Origin: DATAOG01 sp963798075
Lineage (GTDB): Bacteria > Pseudomonadota > Alphaproteobacteria > Geminicoccales > Geminicoccaceae
Direction of reading: 5' to 3'
Length of the DNA stretch: 64,000 nucleotides
NCBI GenBank assembly: GCA_963798075.1
Contig: CAWCRU010000019.1
Coordinates: 62,001 to 126,000, forward strand
Part shown: positions 1 through 11,168 of the stretch, piece after piece
Layout: each line of letters starts with the position of its first letter
How positions within the stretch are numbered: the stretch's first letter is position 1
Made by a program: the position numbers and the translations under genes
Notes under the pieces: generated by a model
What the model was told of the DNA's origin: nothing
The model's input: the letters and a program-made list of their open reading frames with translations, nothing else
The model's database searches: none

Positions 1-557
1 CAGATCAGGTGGAGATCGGGGAACAGGAAGGTCAGCTGGCGCAAGGGCGTGTCGAGGATCGGGCAGTCGGGCCGGCAGCGGGCGGCGATCAGCCGCACCC
101 GATCGTCGGCGAACGGCGTCACTTCGGTCGCACCCGGCACCTCGAGGCGCCGCGTGATCGCGCGCGCGACCTCGACCTCGGGCGAGATGATCACGTCGAT
201 CGGCACGTGCTCGCGCCGGAACAGATCGCGCCAGCGGCTCTGCAGATAGCTCTGATGGCGCACCCGCGCGATCTTGGTCGGCACGTTGAACAGCGAGTGC
301 GCGACCTGGCAGGTGACCATGTTGACCTCGTCCGCGCTGGTCACCGCGATCAGCATCTCGGCGTCCTCGGCGCCGGCCTGCTCGAGCACCTCGGGGTGCG
401 AGGCAAAGCCCGTGATCGCCTGGATGTCGAGGCTCTCGCCGATCTTCTGGGTGAGATCGGGGCGCTGGTCGATCGCGGTCACGTCGTTGCCGGCGACCGC
501 GAGATAGCGGGCGATGTGGTAGCCGACCTGGCCGGCGCCACAGACGATCACCTTCAT
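1..557 (-). CDS. trkA: Trk potassium uptake regulator TrkA, N-terminal part (runs off the left edge)
   Basis: TrkA is the cytoplasmic NAD-binding RCK subunit that gates Trk-type potassium uptake. The visible 185 residues begin MKVIVCGAGQVGYHIA, a Rossmann fold with the GxGxxG signature at residues 7-12. They continue into the first RCK_N domain (ATSADEVNMV-like segment around residue 90) and the start of the RCK_C domain (PEVEVARAI). The rest lies beyond position 1. The ATG at 555-557 is the only sensible start. It is the last gene of the ntrB-ntrC-ntrY-ntrX-trkA series, the usual order in alphaproteobacteria, with 54 bases between ntrX and trkA. The frame is intact over the visible part. Confidence 0.93.
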   Translation of the reverse strand, partial: MKVIVCGAGQVGYHIARYLAVAGNDVTAIDQRPDLTQKIGESLDIQAITGFASHPEVLEQAGAEDAEMLIAVTSADEVNMVTCQVAHSLFNVPTKIARVRHQSYLQSRWRDLFRREHVPIDVIISPEVEVARAITRRLEVPGATEVTPFADDRVRLIAARCRPDCPILDTPLRQLTFLFPDLHLI

Positions 558-611
558 GGCTGGAGTTGGGGCCGGATCCGGCGCGGGGGCATGGACAGGG
601 GCATGGGGCGG

Positions 612-1997
612 TCAGTCGTCGGTGTGGATGTTGAGCGACTTGAGCTTGCGATGCAGCGCCGAGCGCTCCATGCCGACGAAGCTCGCAGTGCGCGAGATGT
701 TGCCGCTGAAGCGCTCGAGCTGGGCCTGCAGATAGGCGCGCTCGAAGTGCTCGCGCGCCTCGCGGATCGGCAGCACCATGAGCTCGCCGTTGCCCGAGGC
801 GCCGAGGCCCGCGGTCGCGGTCTCGACGAACTCCGGCGGCAGGCTGTCGACGCCGATCTCGGTCTTGGGATCGCCCGGGGCCATGATCAGGAGCCACTCG
901 AGCACGTTGCGCAGCTGGCGCACGTTGCCCGGCCAGTCGGCCGACTGCAGCAGCGCCAGCGCCTCGGGCGACAGCCGGCGGGCGGGCAGGCCCGCGGCCT
1001 CGGCGGCGCGCGCCATGAAGTAGCCGGCCAGCATCGGGATGTCGGCGCGCCGCTCCGACAAGGCCGGCACCCGGATCGGCACGACGTTGAGGCGATAGAA
1101 GAGATCCTCGCGGAAGCGTCCGGCCGCGATCTCGCTCTGCAGATCGCGGTTGCTGGCCGCGATCACCCGCACGTCGACCTCGATCCGGCGCTGGCCGCCG
1201 AGCCGAAGGAAGCTCTGCTCCTGGAGCACGCGCAGGATCTTGCCCTGGGTCTCGAGCGGCATGTCGGCCACCTCGTCGAGCAGCAGGGTGCCGCCGTGGG
1301 CGCGCTCGAAGGTGCCGAGCTGGCGCGTCCGGTCGGGGCCGAGGAAGCCCGCCTCGCAGCCGAACAGCTCGACCTCCATGCGCTCGGGCGCCATGGTCGC
1401 GGCGTTGATCACCAGGAAGGGCGCCTCGGCGCGCCTGGAGCTCGCGTGGATCAGGCGCGCCACGATCTCCTTGCCGACCCCGGGCGGGCCCGAGATCAGC
1501 ACCCGGGAGCCCGTCAGCGCGACCCTTTGGATCGCGTTGCGGACCTGCTGGATCGCGGGCGAGCGGCCGATCAGCTCGCGCTCGTCGCCGAGCTTGAGCT
1601 TGAGCTCGGCGTTCTCGCGCTTGAGCCGCGCCGCCTCGCGGGCGCGCTCGATCAGCACCAGGAGGCGATCGGCGTTGAACGGCTTCTCGAGGAAGTCGTA
1701 GGCGCCTTTCTTGATCGCGGTGACCGCGGTCTCGATCGTGCCGTGGCCGCTGATCACGATCACGGGCAGATCCTCGGCGGTCCGCCGGATCTGGTCGAGC
1801 ACCTGGAGGCCGTCGAGCCTCGAGCCCTCGAGCCAGATGTCGAGCAGGACGAGCCCCGGCGGCCGCGATTCGATCTCGGCGAGCGCGATCGGGCCGTCGG
1901 GGGCGTGCCGGACGTCGTAGCCCTCGTCGGTCAGGATCGCAGCGATCGCGTCGCGCACCGCAGGGTCGTCGTCGACGATCAGGATGTCGCCCGTCAT
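612..1997 (-). CDS. ntrX: Nitrogen regulation response regulator NtrX
   Basis: This is the response regulator partner of NtrY, 461 residues. Residues 1-120 are a receiver domain with phospho-acceptor Asp53 (LVLLDIW). Residues about 140-370 form a sigma54-type AAA+ domain with Walker A (GPPGVGKE) and Walker B (GTLLLDEVADMP). The C-terminus is a Fis-type helix-turn-helix (ISRTASFVGMERSALHRKL). The sigma54-contacting GAFTGA loop is absent: the equivalent segment reads ELFGCEAGFLGPD. NtrX of alphaproteobacteria commonly lacks this loop, so it probably acts on sigma70 promoters or as a repressor (inference). A longer frame opens at 2075, but MTGDILIVDD at 1997 matches the family start. It follows ntrY by 58 bases. 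Confidence 0.93.
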   Translation of the reverse strand: MTGDILIVDDDPAVRDAIAAILTDEGYDVRHAPDGPIALAEIESRPPGLVLLDIWLEGSRLDGLQVLDQIRRTAEDLPVIVISGHGTIETAVTAIKKGAYDFLEKPFNADRLLVLIERAREAARLKRENAELKLKLGDERELIGRSPAIQQVRNAIQRVALTGSRVLISGPPGVGKEIVARLIHASSRRAEAPFLVINAATMAPERMEVELFGCEAGFLGPDRTRQLGTFERAHGGTLLLDEVADMPLETQGKILRVLQEQSFLRLGGQRRIEVDVRVIAASNRDLQSEIAAGRFREDLFYRLNVVPIRVPALSERRADIPMLAGYFMARAAEAAGLPARRLSPEALALLQSADWPGNVRQLRNVLEWLLIMAPGDPKTEIGVDSLPPEFVETATAGLGASGNGELMVLPIREAREHFERAYLQAQLERFSGNISRTASFVGMERSALHRKLKSLNIHTDD

Positions 1998-2055
1998 GCC
2001 CGCCTCAGCCCGGCCGCCCGCGGCCCTGTCGGCCGGCTTGCGACCCGGGGTGCGC

Positions 2056-4320
2056 TCACTCTGCCGCTGCGCCATCGAGCGCCCGCAGCGCCGGGAACAC
2101 CAGGCTGACCGAGGCGCCGCCCGCCGCCCGATTGCCCAGACTGAGCGCCCCGCCGTGCTCCTCCATGATCTTCTTCACGATCGCCAGACCGAGACCGGTG
2201 CCGGCTCGCCCGCGTGGTGACATAGGGCTCGGTCAGCCGCTCCATGGGCTCGGGCAGCCCGCGGCCGTTGTCCTGCACTTCGATCACGGCCCGTTCCCCG
2301 GTTTCGCGCAGCTCGACCATCACCCACCCGCCGGCGCCCTGTCGCTCGCGCCCGATCTCGCCTTCGAGCACCGACTCGACCGCGTTCTGGAGCAGATTGG
2401 TCAGAGCCTGCGCTACCTGTCGGCCGTCACAATACAGCTGAACATCATGCGCCGGAAGCCGTGTTTCGAATCGGATTTCCGGCCGCGCCCCCTGCTGCAG
2501 ATAGACCGCCTGGCGAATGAGGTCGCCGGCCGATTCGCGCTCGAACACCGGCGCCGGCATGCGCGCGAAGGCCGAGAACTCGTTGATCAGCCGGCCGATG
2601 TTGTCGACCTGGTGGACGATCGTGTCGGCGCTGGCGGCGAACGCCTCGGGCTCGCGCTGGATCTGGGGCAGATACTTGCGCTTGAGCCGCTCCGCCGACA
2701 GCCGGATCGGGGTGAGCGGGTTCTTGATCTCGTGGGCGATGCGGCGCGCGATCTCGGCCCAGGCCGCCTTGCGCTGGGCGGCGAGCAGCTCGGTGATGTC
2801 GTCGAAGGTGACCACATAGCCGCCGATCCCGGCCGCGTCGACCTGCGCCGAGGTGCGCGCCAGCACGGTGTGGGTGCCGTCCCGACGATGCAGCTCGAGC
2901 TGCGCCTCGGCCGGCCGCTCGGGCGTGGTCGCGACGCCGGCGAGCAGCCCCGCGACCTCCGGGATCACCGCGATCAGGGGGCGCCCGATCAGATCGTCGG
3001 GCTCGCAGCCGATCAGATGGGCGGCCGAAGCGTTGGGCAGGGTGATCCGACCCTGCGCGTCGAGCCCGATGACGGCGGCGGAGACGCCGGCGATCACCGC
3101 CTCGGTGAAGCGGCGGCGCTGGTCGAGCTGCTGGTTGGCGCGGATCAGCTCGCCGCGCTGGCTGTTGAGCTGCGCGGTCATGCGGTTGAAGGCGCGCGAC
3201 AGATGATCGATCTCGTGGCCTTCCTCCTCCTCCGGCACCGATGCGGTCAGATCGCCCGCCCGCACCCGGTCGGCGGCCGCGATCAGCCGGACGATCGGGG
3301 TCGCGAGGCGGTTGGCGAAGCCGAGGCCGACCCCGACGGCGGCCAGCAGCAAGAGCAGCGCCACGACCCCGAAGATGGCCGCGAAGGTCACCTGGATGCC
3401 GGACCGGCGCAGCTCGAGCGAATGGTACTCGTCGACCACCGTCCGGGTCCGGTCCATGTAGTCGAGCACGCGGGAATCGACGAAGCGGCCGACGAACAGA
3501 TAGGCGTCGATGAAGTTGTCGAGCCGGACCAGCGCCCGCACCCGGTCGTCGCTGTCGCTGGTCAGGATGACGACGTCGCCGCCGCTTGCCTGGTCGAGGA
3601 TCGCGGGCGACAGCCGGTCGAGGTCGAGCACGTAGCTGAGCCCGGTGCGGGCGATCACCTGACCGTTGCTCTGGAACACGATCGCCTCGGTCAGCGAGCG
3701 CAGCGCTGCCTGGGCATCGAGCAGGCGCTGGAACATGGCCGGCGTGGCGAGCAGGGTCGGCCCCTCGCGATTGAGGTCGGCGGCCATGGCGAGCGCGTCG
3801 GCCCGGATCACGTCCTTGTGCTCCTCGAGGTAGGACTGGGCGACGTTCAAGGAGTTGGTCAGCGCATCGTTGATCCGCTGGTTGAACCAGGCCTCGAGGC
3901 CATAGTGCAAAAAGCCCACCGAGAACACCGCGACCACGATCGCCGGTGCGACCGCGACCAGGCTGAACAGGCCGACCAGGCGGGCGTGCAGGCGGGAGCC
4001 CGCCGAGCCCTGCCAGCGCGCCATGACCAGCTGCACCAGCCGGCGCGCGACCAGGGCGCCCAGCATGAGCAGCAGGATCACGTCGAGATAGAGCAGCCCC
4101 AGGACGACGTCGACGTCGGCGCCGAAGCTCAGCCAGCCCGACATGATCACGTAGGTGGCGATGCCGGACAGCGTCGCCGCGACCGTCAGCACGACCGCGA
4201 GGCGGCGCGCGATGTGGGCGCGGCGCAGCCAGCCGGCGAGCCGGAGCCAGGTCGGCTGGGAGAACACCGTCAGGGAGCGCGCCATCGCGCCTGGTCCCTC
4301 AGTCGAGCCCCTCGCATCCG

Positions 4321-4324
<4 letters not shown>
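2056..4324 (-). CDS. ntrY: Nitrogen regulation sensor histidine kinase NtrY (one frameshift)
   Basis: NtrY is the membrane sensor kinase paired with NtrX, about 755 residues. The N-terminus has three membrane segments (roughly residues 42-62, 72-92, 115-137), a periplasmic region, a fourth segment near 310-332, then HAMP and PAS domains. The kinase core has the H-box EIARRIAHEIKNPLTPIRL and the G1 box DNGRGLPEPM. The frame breaks near 2203-2210, just after EPYVTTRA. In the shifted frame the expected GTGLGLAIVKKIMEEHGG and a plausible C-terminus follow, stopping at 2056. The net change is +1 (or -2), probably a sequence error. The ATG overlaps the ntrC stop as ATGA, so translation is likely coupled. 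MARSLTVF, 13 codons in, is an alternative start. Confidence 0.9.
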
Positions 4325-5766
<1,442 letters not shown>

Positions 5767-5774
5767 GCCCGCTC

Positions 5775-6887
5775 CTATCGCTCACCCGGCCCGTTGCTGG
5801 GGCGCCAGGCGGGCAGCCGGACCCGGAACAGGGCGCCGCGCGCCTGGCGCGCGTATTCGACGACGCCGCCGTGGTCGCCGACGATCTTGGCGACCAGCGA
5901 CAGGCCAAGGCCGCTGCCGGAGCGCTTGCTCGACACGAACGGCTCGAACAGGTGGCCTGCCATCTCCTCGGCGACGCCCGGCCCGTTGTCTTCGATCTGG
6001 ACCGTGATCGGCAGCTCGACGCGCTCGCTGGAATTCGCGATCCGGACCGAGAGGCCGTGGGTGTACTGGGTCGCGAGCCAGATCTCGCCGCCATCCCTGG
6101 GCACCGCCTCGGCGGCGTTCTTGACCAGGTTGAGGAACACCTGGACCAGCTGATCGCGGTCGCCGTCGACCTCGGGCAGCGAGGGATCGTAGGTCACCTG
6201 GAAGGCGACCTTGCGCGCGAAGCCGCTCTCGGCCAGGCGCCGGACGTGCTCGAGCACCTGGTAGATGTTGACCGGGCGGCGCTCGATCGGCCCATGGTCG
6301 GCGAACTCCTCCATGCGGTCGACGAGCGCGCAGATGCGGTCGGTCTCGTCGCAGATCAGCCGGATCAGCGGGCGCTCGTCCTGGCTCACGCCCTGCTCGA
6401 GCAGCTGGGCGGCGCCGCGGATCCCGGACAGGGGGTTCTTGACCTCGTGGGCAAGGGTGGCGCCGAGGCCGGCGACCGAGCGGGCGCCGCCGCGGTGGAT
6501 CAGCTGGTGATTGAGGCGATGCGCCACCGAGCAGGGGTGCAGGACCACGAGGCTGTGGCCGGGGCGCTCGGCGAGCGGCGAGACGTGCAAATCGACGAGG
6601 CGGCGCACACTCCGGTTGAGCGGCAGCTCGACGCCATAGTCGGAGACGCTGTTGCCGGCCAGCTGGACGCGGCGGATCAGGTCGAACAGGGCGCTGTCGA
6701 ACGGCACCAGCTCGGCGAGCGGGCGATTCTCCAGCATCGTGCGGCTGGCGCCGAACAGCTGCTCCGCGGCCGGATTGACGAACACCACCCCGAGCTCGTC
6801 GTCGATCGCCAGCACGCCGCTCGCCATGGCGTTGAGGATCATGCGCTCGAGGAGCAGCGCCCGGTCGGTCTCGATGGCCGTGGTCAT
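5775..6887 (-). CDS. ntrB: Nitrogen regulation sensor kinase NtrB
   Basis: NtrB is the cytosolic PII-controlled histidine kinase/phosphatase for NtrC, 370 residues from the chosen start. An N-terminal PAS domain (MASGVLAIDDELGVVFVNPA) is followed by the H-box LGATLAHEVKNPLSGIRG and the ATPase boxes (DNGPGVAEEM, SGSGLGLSLVAKIV). There are no membrane segments. The frame is open up to 7022. I chose ATG 6887 (MTTAIETDRALLLERM) because the upstream residues do not look conserved. ATG 6965 (MAKDWSRN) is possible. Many alphaproteobacteria have nifR3/dusB directly upstream of ntrB; here the divergent ispDF lies there instead. Confidence 0.92.
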   Translation of the reverse strand: MTTAIETDRALLLERMILNAMASGVLAIDDELGVVFVNPAAEQLFGASRTMLENRPLAELVPFDSALFDLIRRVQLAGNSVSDYGVELPLNRSVRRLVDLHVSPLAERPGHSLVVLHPCSVAHRLNHQLIHRGGARSVAGLGATLAHEVKNPLSGIRGAAQLLEQGVSQDERPLIRLICDETDRICALVDRMEEFADHGPIERRPVNIYQVLEHVRRLAESGFARKVAFQVTYDPSLPEVDGDRDQLVQVFLNLVKNAAEAVPRDGGEIWLATQYTHGLSVRIANSSERVELPITVQIEDNGPGVAEEMAGHLFEPFVSSKRSGSGLGLSLVAKIVGDHGGVVEYARQARGALFRVRLPAWRPSNGPGER

Positions 6888-6974
6888 CACCTTCGGCTCG
6901 GCAAAGGGGCGTGCGAACCGCGCCCGGCTGGTTGACAGGCTATTTCGTGACCAATCCTTAGCCATCAGGCAAAA

Positions 6975-6993
6975 CTGCCCAAAACACGGGCAG
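6975..6993 (-). promoter_or_regulatory. Stem-loop followed by a short T run in the ntrB leader
   Basis: On the minus strand CTGCCC and GGGCAG form a perfect 6-bp stem around a 7-base loop. TTTT follows at once, the shape of a weak intrinsic terminator. No minus-strand gene lies upstream that would need terminating, so this could be a leader attenuator or a dyad operator for ntrB. It lies about 90 bases upstream of the chosen ntrB start. This is sequence shape only. Confidence 0.3.
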
Positions 6994-7114
6994 AAGATAG
7001 CCGGTTCCGACCCGGCCGGCAAGCGCCCTCGCCGCGCTTGGCAGCAAGGGGCCGCTCCCTTAGCCTGGGCCGGGTCCGGCGTGGCGCCGGGCCGAGCGGC
7101 AAAGGAGAGCCCCC

Positions 7115-8267
7115 TTGGCCGGGTGCGTGGCCTTGATCGTGGCCTCGGGTCGCGGCCAGCGGTTCGGCGCCGGGCGACCGAAGCAATATCAGCGGCTCGC
7201 CGGCCGGCCGGTGCTGCGCCACTGTCTCGAGCGGTTTTGCAGCCACGCGGGCGTCGCCGCCGTCCGCGCCGTGATCCATCCCGACGACCGCGAACTCTAC
7301 GAGGAGGCGGCGCGCGGCCTCGATCTGCTGGCGCCGGCGGTGGGCGGCCCGAGCCGGCAGGATTCGGTCCGGCTCGGGCTCGAGAGCCTGGCCGCCGCGG
7401 CGCCCGAGGTGGTCCTGATCCACGATGGCGTGCGGCCGCTGGTCGAGGCGGCGCTGATCGAGCGCGTGCTCGCCGGCCTCGCCCGCCACCCGGCCGTCCT
7501 GCCCGCCCTGCCGGTGACCGATACGCTCAAGCGCGTGCGGGCGGGCCAGGTGCTGGGCACCGTCGAGCGCACAGGCCTCTACCGCGCGCAAACGCCGCAG
7601 GGCTTCCTCTACCAGGCGATCCTGGCAGCGCACCGCGCGGCGGCCGGTGCCGCGCTCACCGACGACGTCGCGGTGGCCGAGGCCGCGGGCATCGCGACCG
7701 CCACGGTCGCGGGCGACGAGGCGAACCTCAAGATCACGGAGCCCGCCGACCTCGCGCGCGCCGAGCTGCTGCTCTCGGGCCGCCTGCAGCCGCGGACCGG
7801 GCTCGGCTTCGACGTCCATCGCCTGGGGCCGGGCGACGGCCTCATGCTGATGGGCGTCCGGCTGCCCGGCCCGCTCCGCCTGATCGGCCATTCGGACGCC
7901 GACGTCGGCCTGCATGCGGTCACCGACGCGCTGCTCGGCACGCTCGCCGCCGGCGACATCGGCAGCCATTTTCCGCCCTCCGACCCGCGCTGGGCGGGTG
8001 CCGATTTCGGCGCTGTTTCTCGATCACGCGCGCCAGCTCATCGAAGCGGCCGGCGGCCGCATCGAGCACGTCGATGCGACCCTGATCTGCGAGCAGCCGC
8101 GGATCGGCCCGCACCGCAGCGTCATGGTCGCGCGGCTCGCGGAGCTGCTCGGGGTCGCGCAAGGCCGGGTCAGCATCAAGGCCACCACCACCGAGGGCCT
8201 GGGCTTCGCCGGCCGCGGCGAGGGCATCGCGGCGCAGGCGATCGCGACCGTCAGCCTGCCGGTCTGA
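7115..8267 (+). CDS. ispDF: Fused IspD-IspF: MEP cytidylyltransferase / MECDP synthase (one frameshift)
   Basis: This bifunctional enzyme of the non-mevalonate isoprenoid pathway carries out steps 3 and 5; the IspDF fusion is typical of alphaproteobacteria. Residues 1-220 are IspD: IVASGRGQRFG nucleotide-binding loop, HDGVRPLV and the TDTLKRV region. From about residue 228 the IspF domain begins (RTGLGFDVHRL, metal ligands Asp and His; IGHSDADVGLHAVTDALLG). The frame breaks near 8008-8017, after GADFGA. The continuation LFLDHARQLIEAAGG to SLPV lies in the next frame, stopping at 8267. The net shift is +1 or -2, probably an error because the gene should be essential. The start is TTG 7115, seven bases after AAAGGAG (7101-7107). 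GTG 7127 is less likely. Confidence 0.92.
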
Positions 8268-8286
8268 GCCCGGGCAGGGCGCGCCC

Positions 8287-8772
8287 GTGCACGAGGTCCT
8301 CGCCAGCGCCAAGCCCGGCCGGCCGGCGCTCTGGCTCGCGACCTGGTTCGGCTGCGGCCTGCTGCCGTTTGCCCCCGGCAGCTTCGCCTCGCTCGCGGCC
8401 CTGCCGCTCGCCGGGGCGCTGGTCTGGCTCGGCGGGCCCTGGCTGCTGCTGACGGCGATCGCGCTCGTGTTCGGGCTCGGGCTCTGGGCCGCCGGGCGCT
8501 ACATGGCCGCGCTCGGCGTCCACGATCCCAATGCCATCGTGATCGACGAGATCGCCGGCCAGTGGCTGACGCTGCTGGCGGCACCCCTGGACCCGCGCGC
8601 CTATCTGCTGGGCTTCGTCCTGTTCCGGATCGCGGACGTGCTCAAGCCCTGGCCGGTCAGCTGGCTCGATCGCCGGGTCGGCGGCGCGTTCGGGGTGATG
8701 ATCGACGACCTCGCCGCCGCCCTCTACGCGGGCGGCCTGCTCTGGCTCGCGGACCGCTGGTGGCTGGCATGA
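8287..8772 (+). CDS. pgpA: Phosphatidylglycerophosphatase A
   Basis: PgpA removes the phosphate from phosphatidylglycerophosphate to give phosphatidylglycerol in the inner membrane. It has 161 residues, the normal size. Family landmarks are WFGCGLLPFAPGSFASL near the N-terminus, the acidic motif VIDEIAGQWLTLL in the middle, and FRIADVLKPWPVSWLDRR followed by GVMIDDLAAALYAG. Three to four hydrophobic stretches are visible. The start is GTG 8287, 19 bases after ispDF. The stop overlaps the start of the next gene as ATGA, so ispDF-pgpA-pncC reads as one operon. Confidence 0.93.
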   Translation: MHEVLASAKPGRPALWLATWFGCGLLPFAPGSFASLAALPLAGALVWLGGPWLLLTAIALVFGLGLWAAGRYMAALGVHDPNAIVIDEIAGQWLTLLAAPLDPRAYLLGFVLFRIADVLKPWPVSWLDRRVGGAFGVMIDDLAAALYAGGLLWLADRWWLA

Positions 8773-9260
8773 CCTTCCCGCCCGCGACGCTCGAGCTCGG
8801 CCGCCGGCTGCTCGCCGCCTGCGAGGCGCAAGGCCTGCGTCTGGCGACCGCGGAATCCTGCACGGGTGGCCTCATCATCGCCTGCCTGACCGAGATCCCG
8901 GGCGCCTCCAACGTGGTCGAGCGCGGCTACGTGACCTACGACAACCGGGCCAAGGAGGAGGAGCTCGGCATCGCCCCGGCGCTGCTCGAGCGGGTCGGCG
9001 CGGTCAGCCGGGAGGTCGCCCTGGCCATGGCCGAAGGCGCGCTCGCGCGGGCGGGCGTCGGCCTCGCGATCGCGGCCACGGGGATCGCGGGTCCGGGCGG
9101 CGCGACGCCGACCAAGCCCGTGGGCCTCGTCCACATCGCAATCGCCGCGCGGGCCAAGGCCACCACCCACGCCCGCCACCTGCTGACCGGCGACCGCGCC
9201 ACGATCCGCCTCGCAACCGTCGACGCGGCCCTCGCCCTGGCGCTGGAGACCCTGGCCTAG
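8769..9260 (+). CDS. pncC: CinA C-terminal family nicotinamide-nucleotide amidohydrolase
   Basis: PncC hydrolyses nicotinamide mononucleotide to nicotinate mononucleotide in pyridine-nucleotide salvage. The 163-residue protein is the stand-alone CinA C-terminal domain. It has the hallmark ATAESCTGGLI near residue 25, with the presumed catalytic Ser, then ERGYVTYDNRAKEE, a GAVSREVALAMAEG helix and ATGIAGPGGATPTKPVG. The ATG overlaps the pgpA stop. The gene is convergent with gntK and the two stops overlap by 4 bases. The N-terminal CinA domain is absent, which is common. Confidence 0.9.
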   Translation: MTFPPATLELGRRLLAACEAQGLRLATAESCTGGLIIACLTEIPGASNVVERGYVTYDNRAKEEELGIAPALLERVGAVSREVALAMAEGALARAGVGLAIAATGIAGPGGATPTKPVGLVHIAIAARAKATTHARHLLTGDRATIRLATVDAALALALETLA

Positions 9261-9745
9261 CCGGCGTCCAAAGCCGCGAGGATGTGGGCGACGATCTCGT
9301 CCGGCGGGTGGTCGATGTCTGCCGTGATGGCGTCGGCCGGGGTCTCGAGGGCCGCGAGCTGGCTGGCCAGCAGGCTTGCGGGCATGAAATGGCCGCGGCG
9401 GCGCTCGAGGCGGGCGCGGATCAGGGCCTCGCTGCCGCAGAGATAGACGAAGCGCACGCCTGGCCGGCCGGCCTCGAGGATGTCGCGGTAGCTCTGCTTG
9501 AGCGCCGAGCAGGCGAGCACGACGGTCCGGCCGGCGTCGAGCCAGCGGCCGATCTCGCGCGCGAGCGTTTCCAGCCAGGGCCGGCGGTCGGCGTCGTTCA
9601 GCGGGTGGCCGCTTTTCATCTTCGCGACGTTGGCCGGCGGATGGTAGTCGTCGCCCTCGGCGAACTCGGCGTCGAGCGCCGCCGCCAGGCGCTCGCCGAC
9701 CACGGTCTTGCCGCTGCCGCTGACCCCCATCAGCACGATCACCAT
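9257..9745 (-). CDS. gntK: Gluconokinase
   Basis: Gluconokinase phosphorylates D-gluconate to 6-phosphogluconate. The 162-residue protein has a P-loop at the very N-terminus (GVSGSGKTVVG), then the family motif EGDDYHPPANVAKMKSGHPL with substrate-contacting residues, ACSALKQSYRD, and RRGHFMPASLLASQLAALE near the end. It lies 10 bases downstream of gnd on the same strand. The pair converts gluconate to ribulose 5-phosphate. Confidence 0.93.
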   Translation of the reverse strand: MVIVLMGVSGSGKTVVGERLAAALDAEFAEGDDYHPPANVAKMKSGHPLNDADRRPWLETLAREIGRWLDAGRTVVLACSALKQSYRDILEAGRPGVRFVYLCGSEALIRARLERRRGHFMPASLLASQLAALETPADAITADIDHPPDEIVAHILAALDAG

Positions 9746-9755
9746 GGCGGGGGGC

Positions 9756-11168
9756 CTAGAGGCTGGCCCAGTCGCTGTGGACGCTGCCCTCCCGGTCGAC
9801 CCGCTCGTAGGTGTGGGCGCCGAAATAGTCGCGCTGCGCCTGGATCAGGCTGGCCGGCAGGCGGGCGGCGCGATAGCCGTCGAAATAGGCGAGCGCGGAA
9901 GCCAGCGCCGGCGCCGCGATGCCGGCCCCGGCGGCGGCCGCGACCACCCGCCGCAGGCCGCTCTGGGCCTTGCCGATCAGGGCCGCGAAATAGGGGTCGA
10001 GGAGCAGGTTCGAGAGCCCGGGATCGCGGTCGTAGGCGTCCTTGATCCGGTTGAGGAAGCGCGCGCGGATGATGCAGCCGCCCCGCCAGATGGTCGCGAT
10101 GGTGCCGAAGTCGAGCCGCCAGCCGTGGTCCCGGGCGGCCCCCGCCATGACCGCGAAGCCCTGGGCGTAGGCGCAGAGCTTGGCCGCGAGCAGCGCCGCC
10201 TGCAGCCCGTCCAGGGACAGATCCGGCCGCGCCGCGTCCTTGGGTCCCGCGAGCCGCGCCGCCGCCTCGACCCGCTCGGGCTTGAGCGCCGAGAGCGAGC
10301 GCGCGGCGACCGCCTCGGCGATCGTCGGCGCCGGCACGCCGACCTCGAGGGCGGCCGCGACCGCCCAGCCGCCCGTGCCCTTCTGGCCGGCCCGGTCGAG
10401 GATCACCTCGACCATCGGCTGGCCGGTCTCGGGATCGGTCTTGGTCAGGATGTCGGCGGTGATCGCGATCAGATAGGAGTTGAGCTCGCCCCGGTTCCAT
10501 TCCGCAAACGCCGCCTGCATCGCCGGGTAGCCGAGACCGAGCCCGTCGCGCATGAGGGCGAAGGTCTCGGCGATCAGCTGCATGTCGGCGTACTCGATGC
10601 CGTTGTGCAGCATCTTGACGAAGTGGCCGGCGCCATCGGGCCCGAGATGGGCGCAGCAGGGCACGCCATCGACCTCGGCCGCGATCGCTTCGAAGGTCGC
10701 GCGCACCCGGGCAAACGCCGCGGCGTCGCCGCCCGCCATGATCGAGGGACCGTGGCGGGCGCCTTCCTCGCCGCCGGAGACGCCGGTGCCGAGGAACAGG
10801 AGGCCCTTGGCGCGCAGCGCCCGCTCGCGCCGGATCGTGTCCTGGAAGCGGGCGTTGCCGCCATCGATGATCACGTCGCCCGGCTCCAGCAGCGGGGCCA
10901 GCTCGTCGATCTGGGCGTCGGTCGCCTCGCCCGCCTTGACCATCAAGACGATCGCCCGCGGCCGCCGGATCGCGGCAACCAGGTCCCCGAGCGTCAGGCA
11001 GGCGCGGACCGGAAAGCGCCTGGCGTCGTCGGTCGCGCAGAACGCCTCGGTGCGCGCCGCGGTCCGGTTGTAGACCGCGATCTGGTGGCCGTGCTCGGCG
11101 ATGTTGAGGGCCAGGTTCTGGCCCATCACGCCGAGCCCGATCAGTCCGATCTCCGCCTCGTTGGCCAT
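9756..11168 (-). CDS. gnd: 6-phosphogluconate dehydrogenase, decarboxylating
   Basis: Gnd oxidatively decarboxylates 6-phosphogluconate to ribulose 5-phosphate with NADP in the oxidative pentose phosphate pathway. It has 470 residues, the long form of the family. It shows the Rossmann motif GLGVMGQNLALNIAEHG, the substrate loop GVSGGEEGARHGPSIM, and the catalytic Lys and Glu region GHFVKMLHNGIEYADMQLI. The C-terminus (AQRDYFGAHTYERVDREG) is also the long-form type. The frame is intact. It sits upstream of gntK in the same operon and is divergent from the thioesterase at 11255. Confidence 0.96.
   Translation of the reverse strand: MANEAEIGLIGLGVMGQNLALNIAEHGHQIAVYNRTAARTEAFCATDDARRFPVRACLTLGDLVAAIRRPRAIVLMVKAGEATDAQIDELAPLLEPGDVIIDGGNARFQDTIRRERALRAKGLLFLGTGVSGGEEGARHGPSIMAGGDAAAFARVRATFEAIAAEVDGVPCCAHLGPDGAGHFVKMLHNGIEYADMQLIAETFALMRDGLGLGYPAMQAAFAEWNRGELNSYLIAITADILTKTDPETGQPMVEVILDRAGQKGTGGWAVAAALEVGVPAPTIAEAVAARSLSALKPERVEAAARLAGPKDAARPDLSLDGLQAALLAAKLCAYAQGFAVMAGAARDHGWRLDFGTIATIWRGGCIIRARFLNRIKDAYDRDPGLSNLLLDPYFAALIGKAQSGLRRVVAAAAGAGIAAPALASALAYFDGYRAARLPASLIQAQRDYFGAHTYERVDREGSVHSDWASL

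Noticed and set aside
9..2108. 699-codon frame antisense to ntrX and trkA
   Set aside because: Composition is of the antisense type; the minus strand carries conserved NtrX and TrkA domains.
8000..8020. Programmed ribosomal frameshift in ispDF
   Set aside because: There is no slippery heptamer or downstream structure, and similar breaks occur in many unrelated genes, so an error is simpler.
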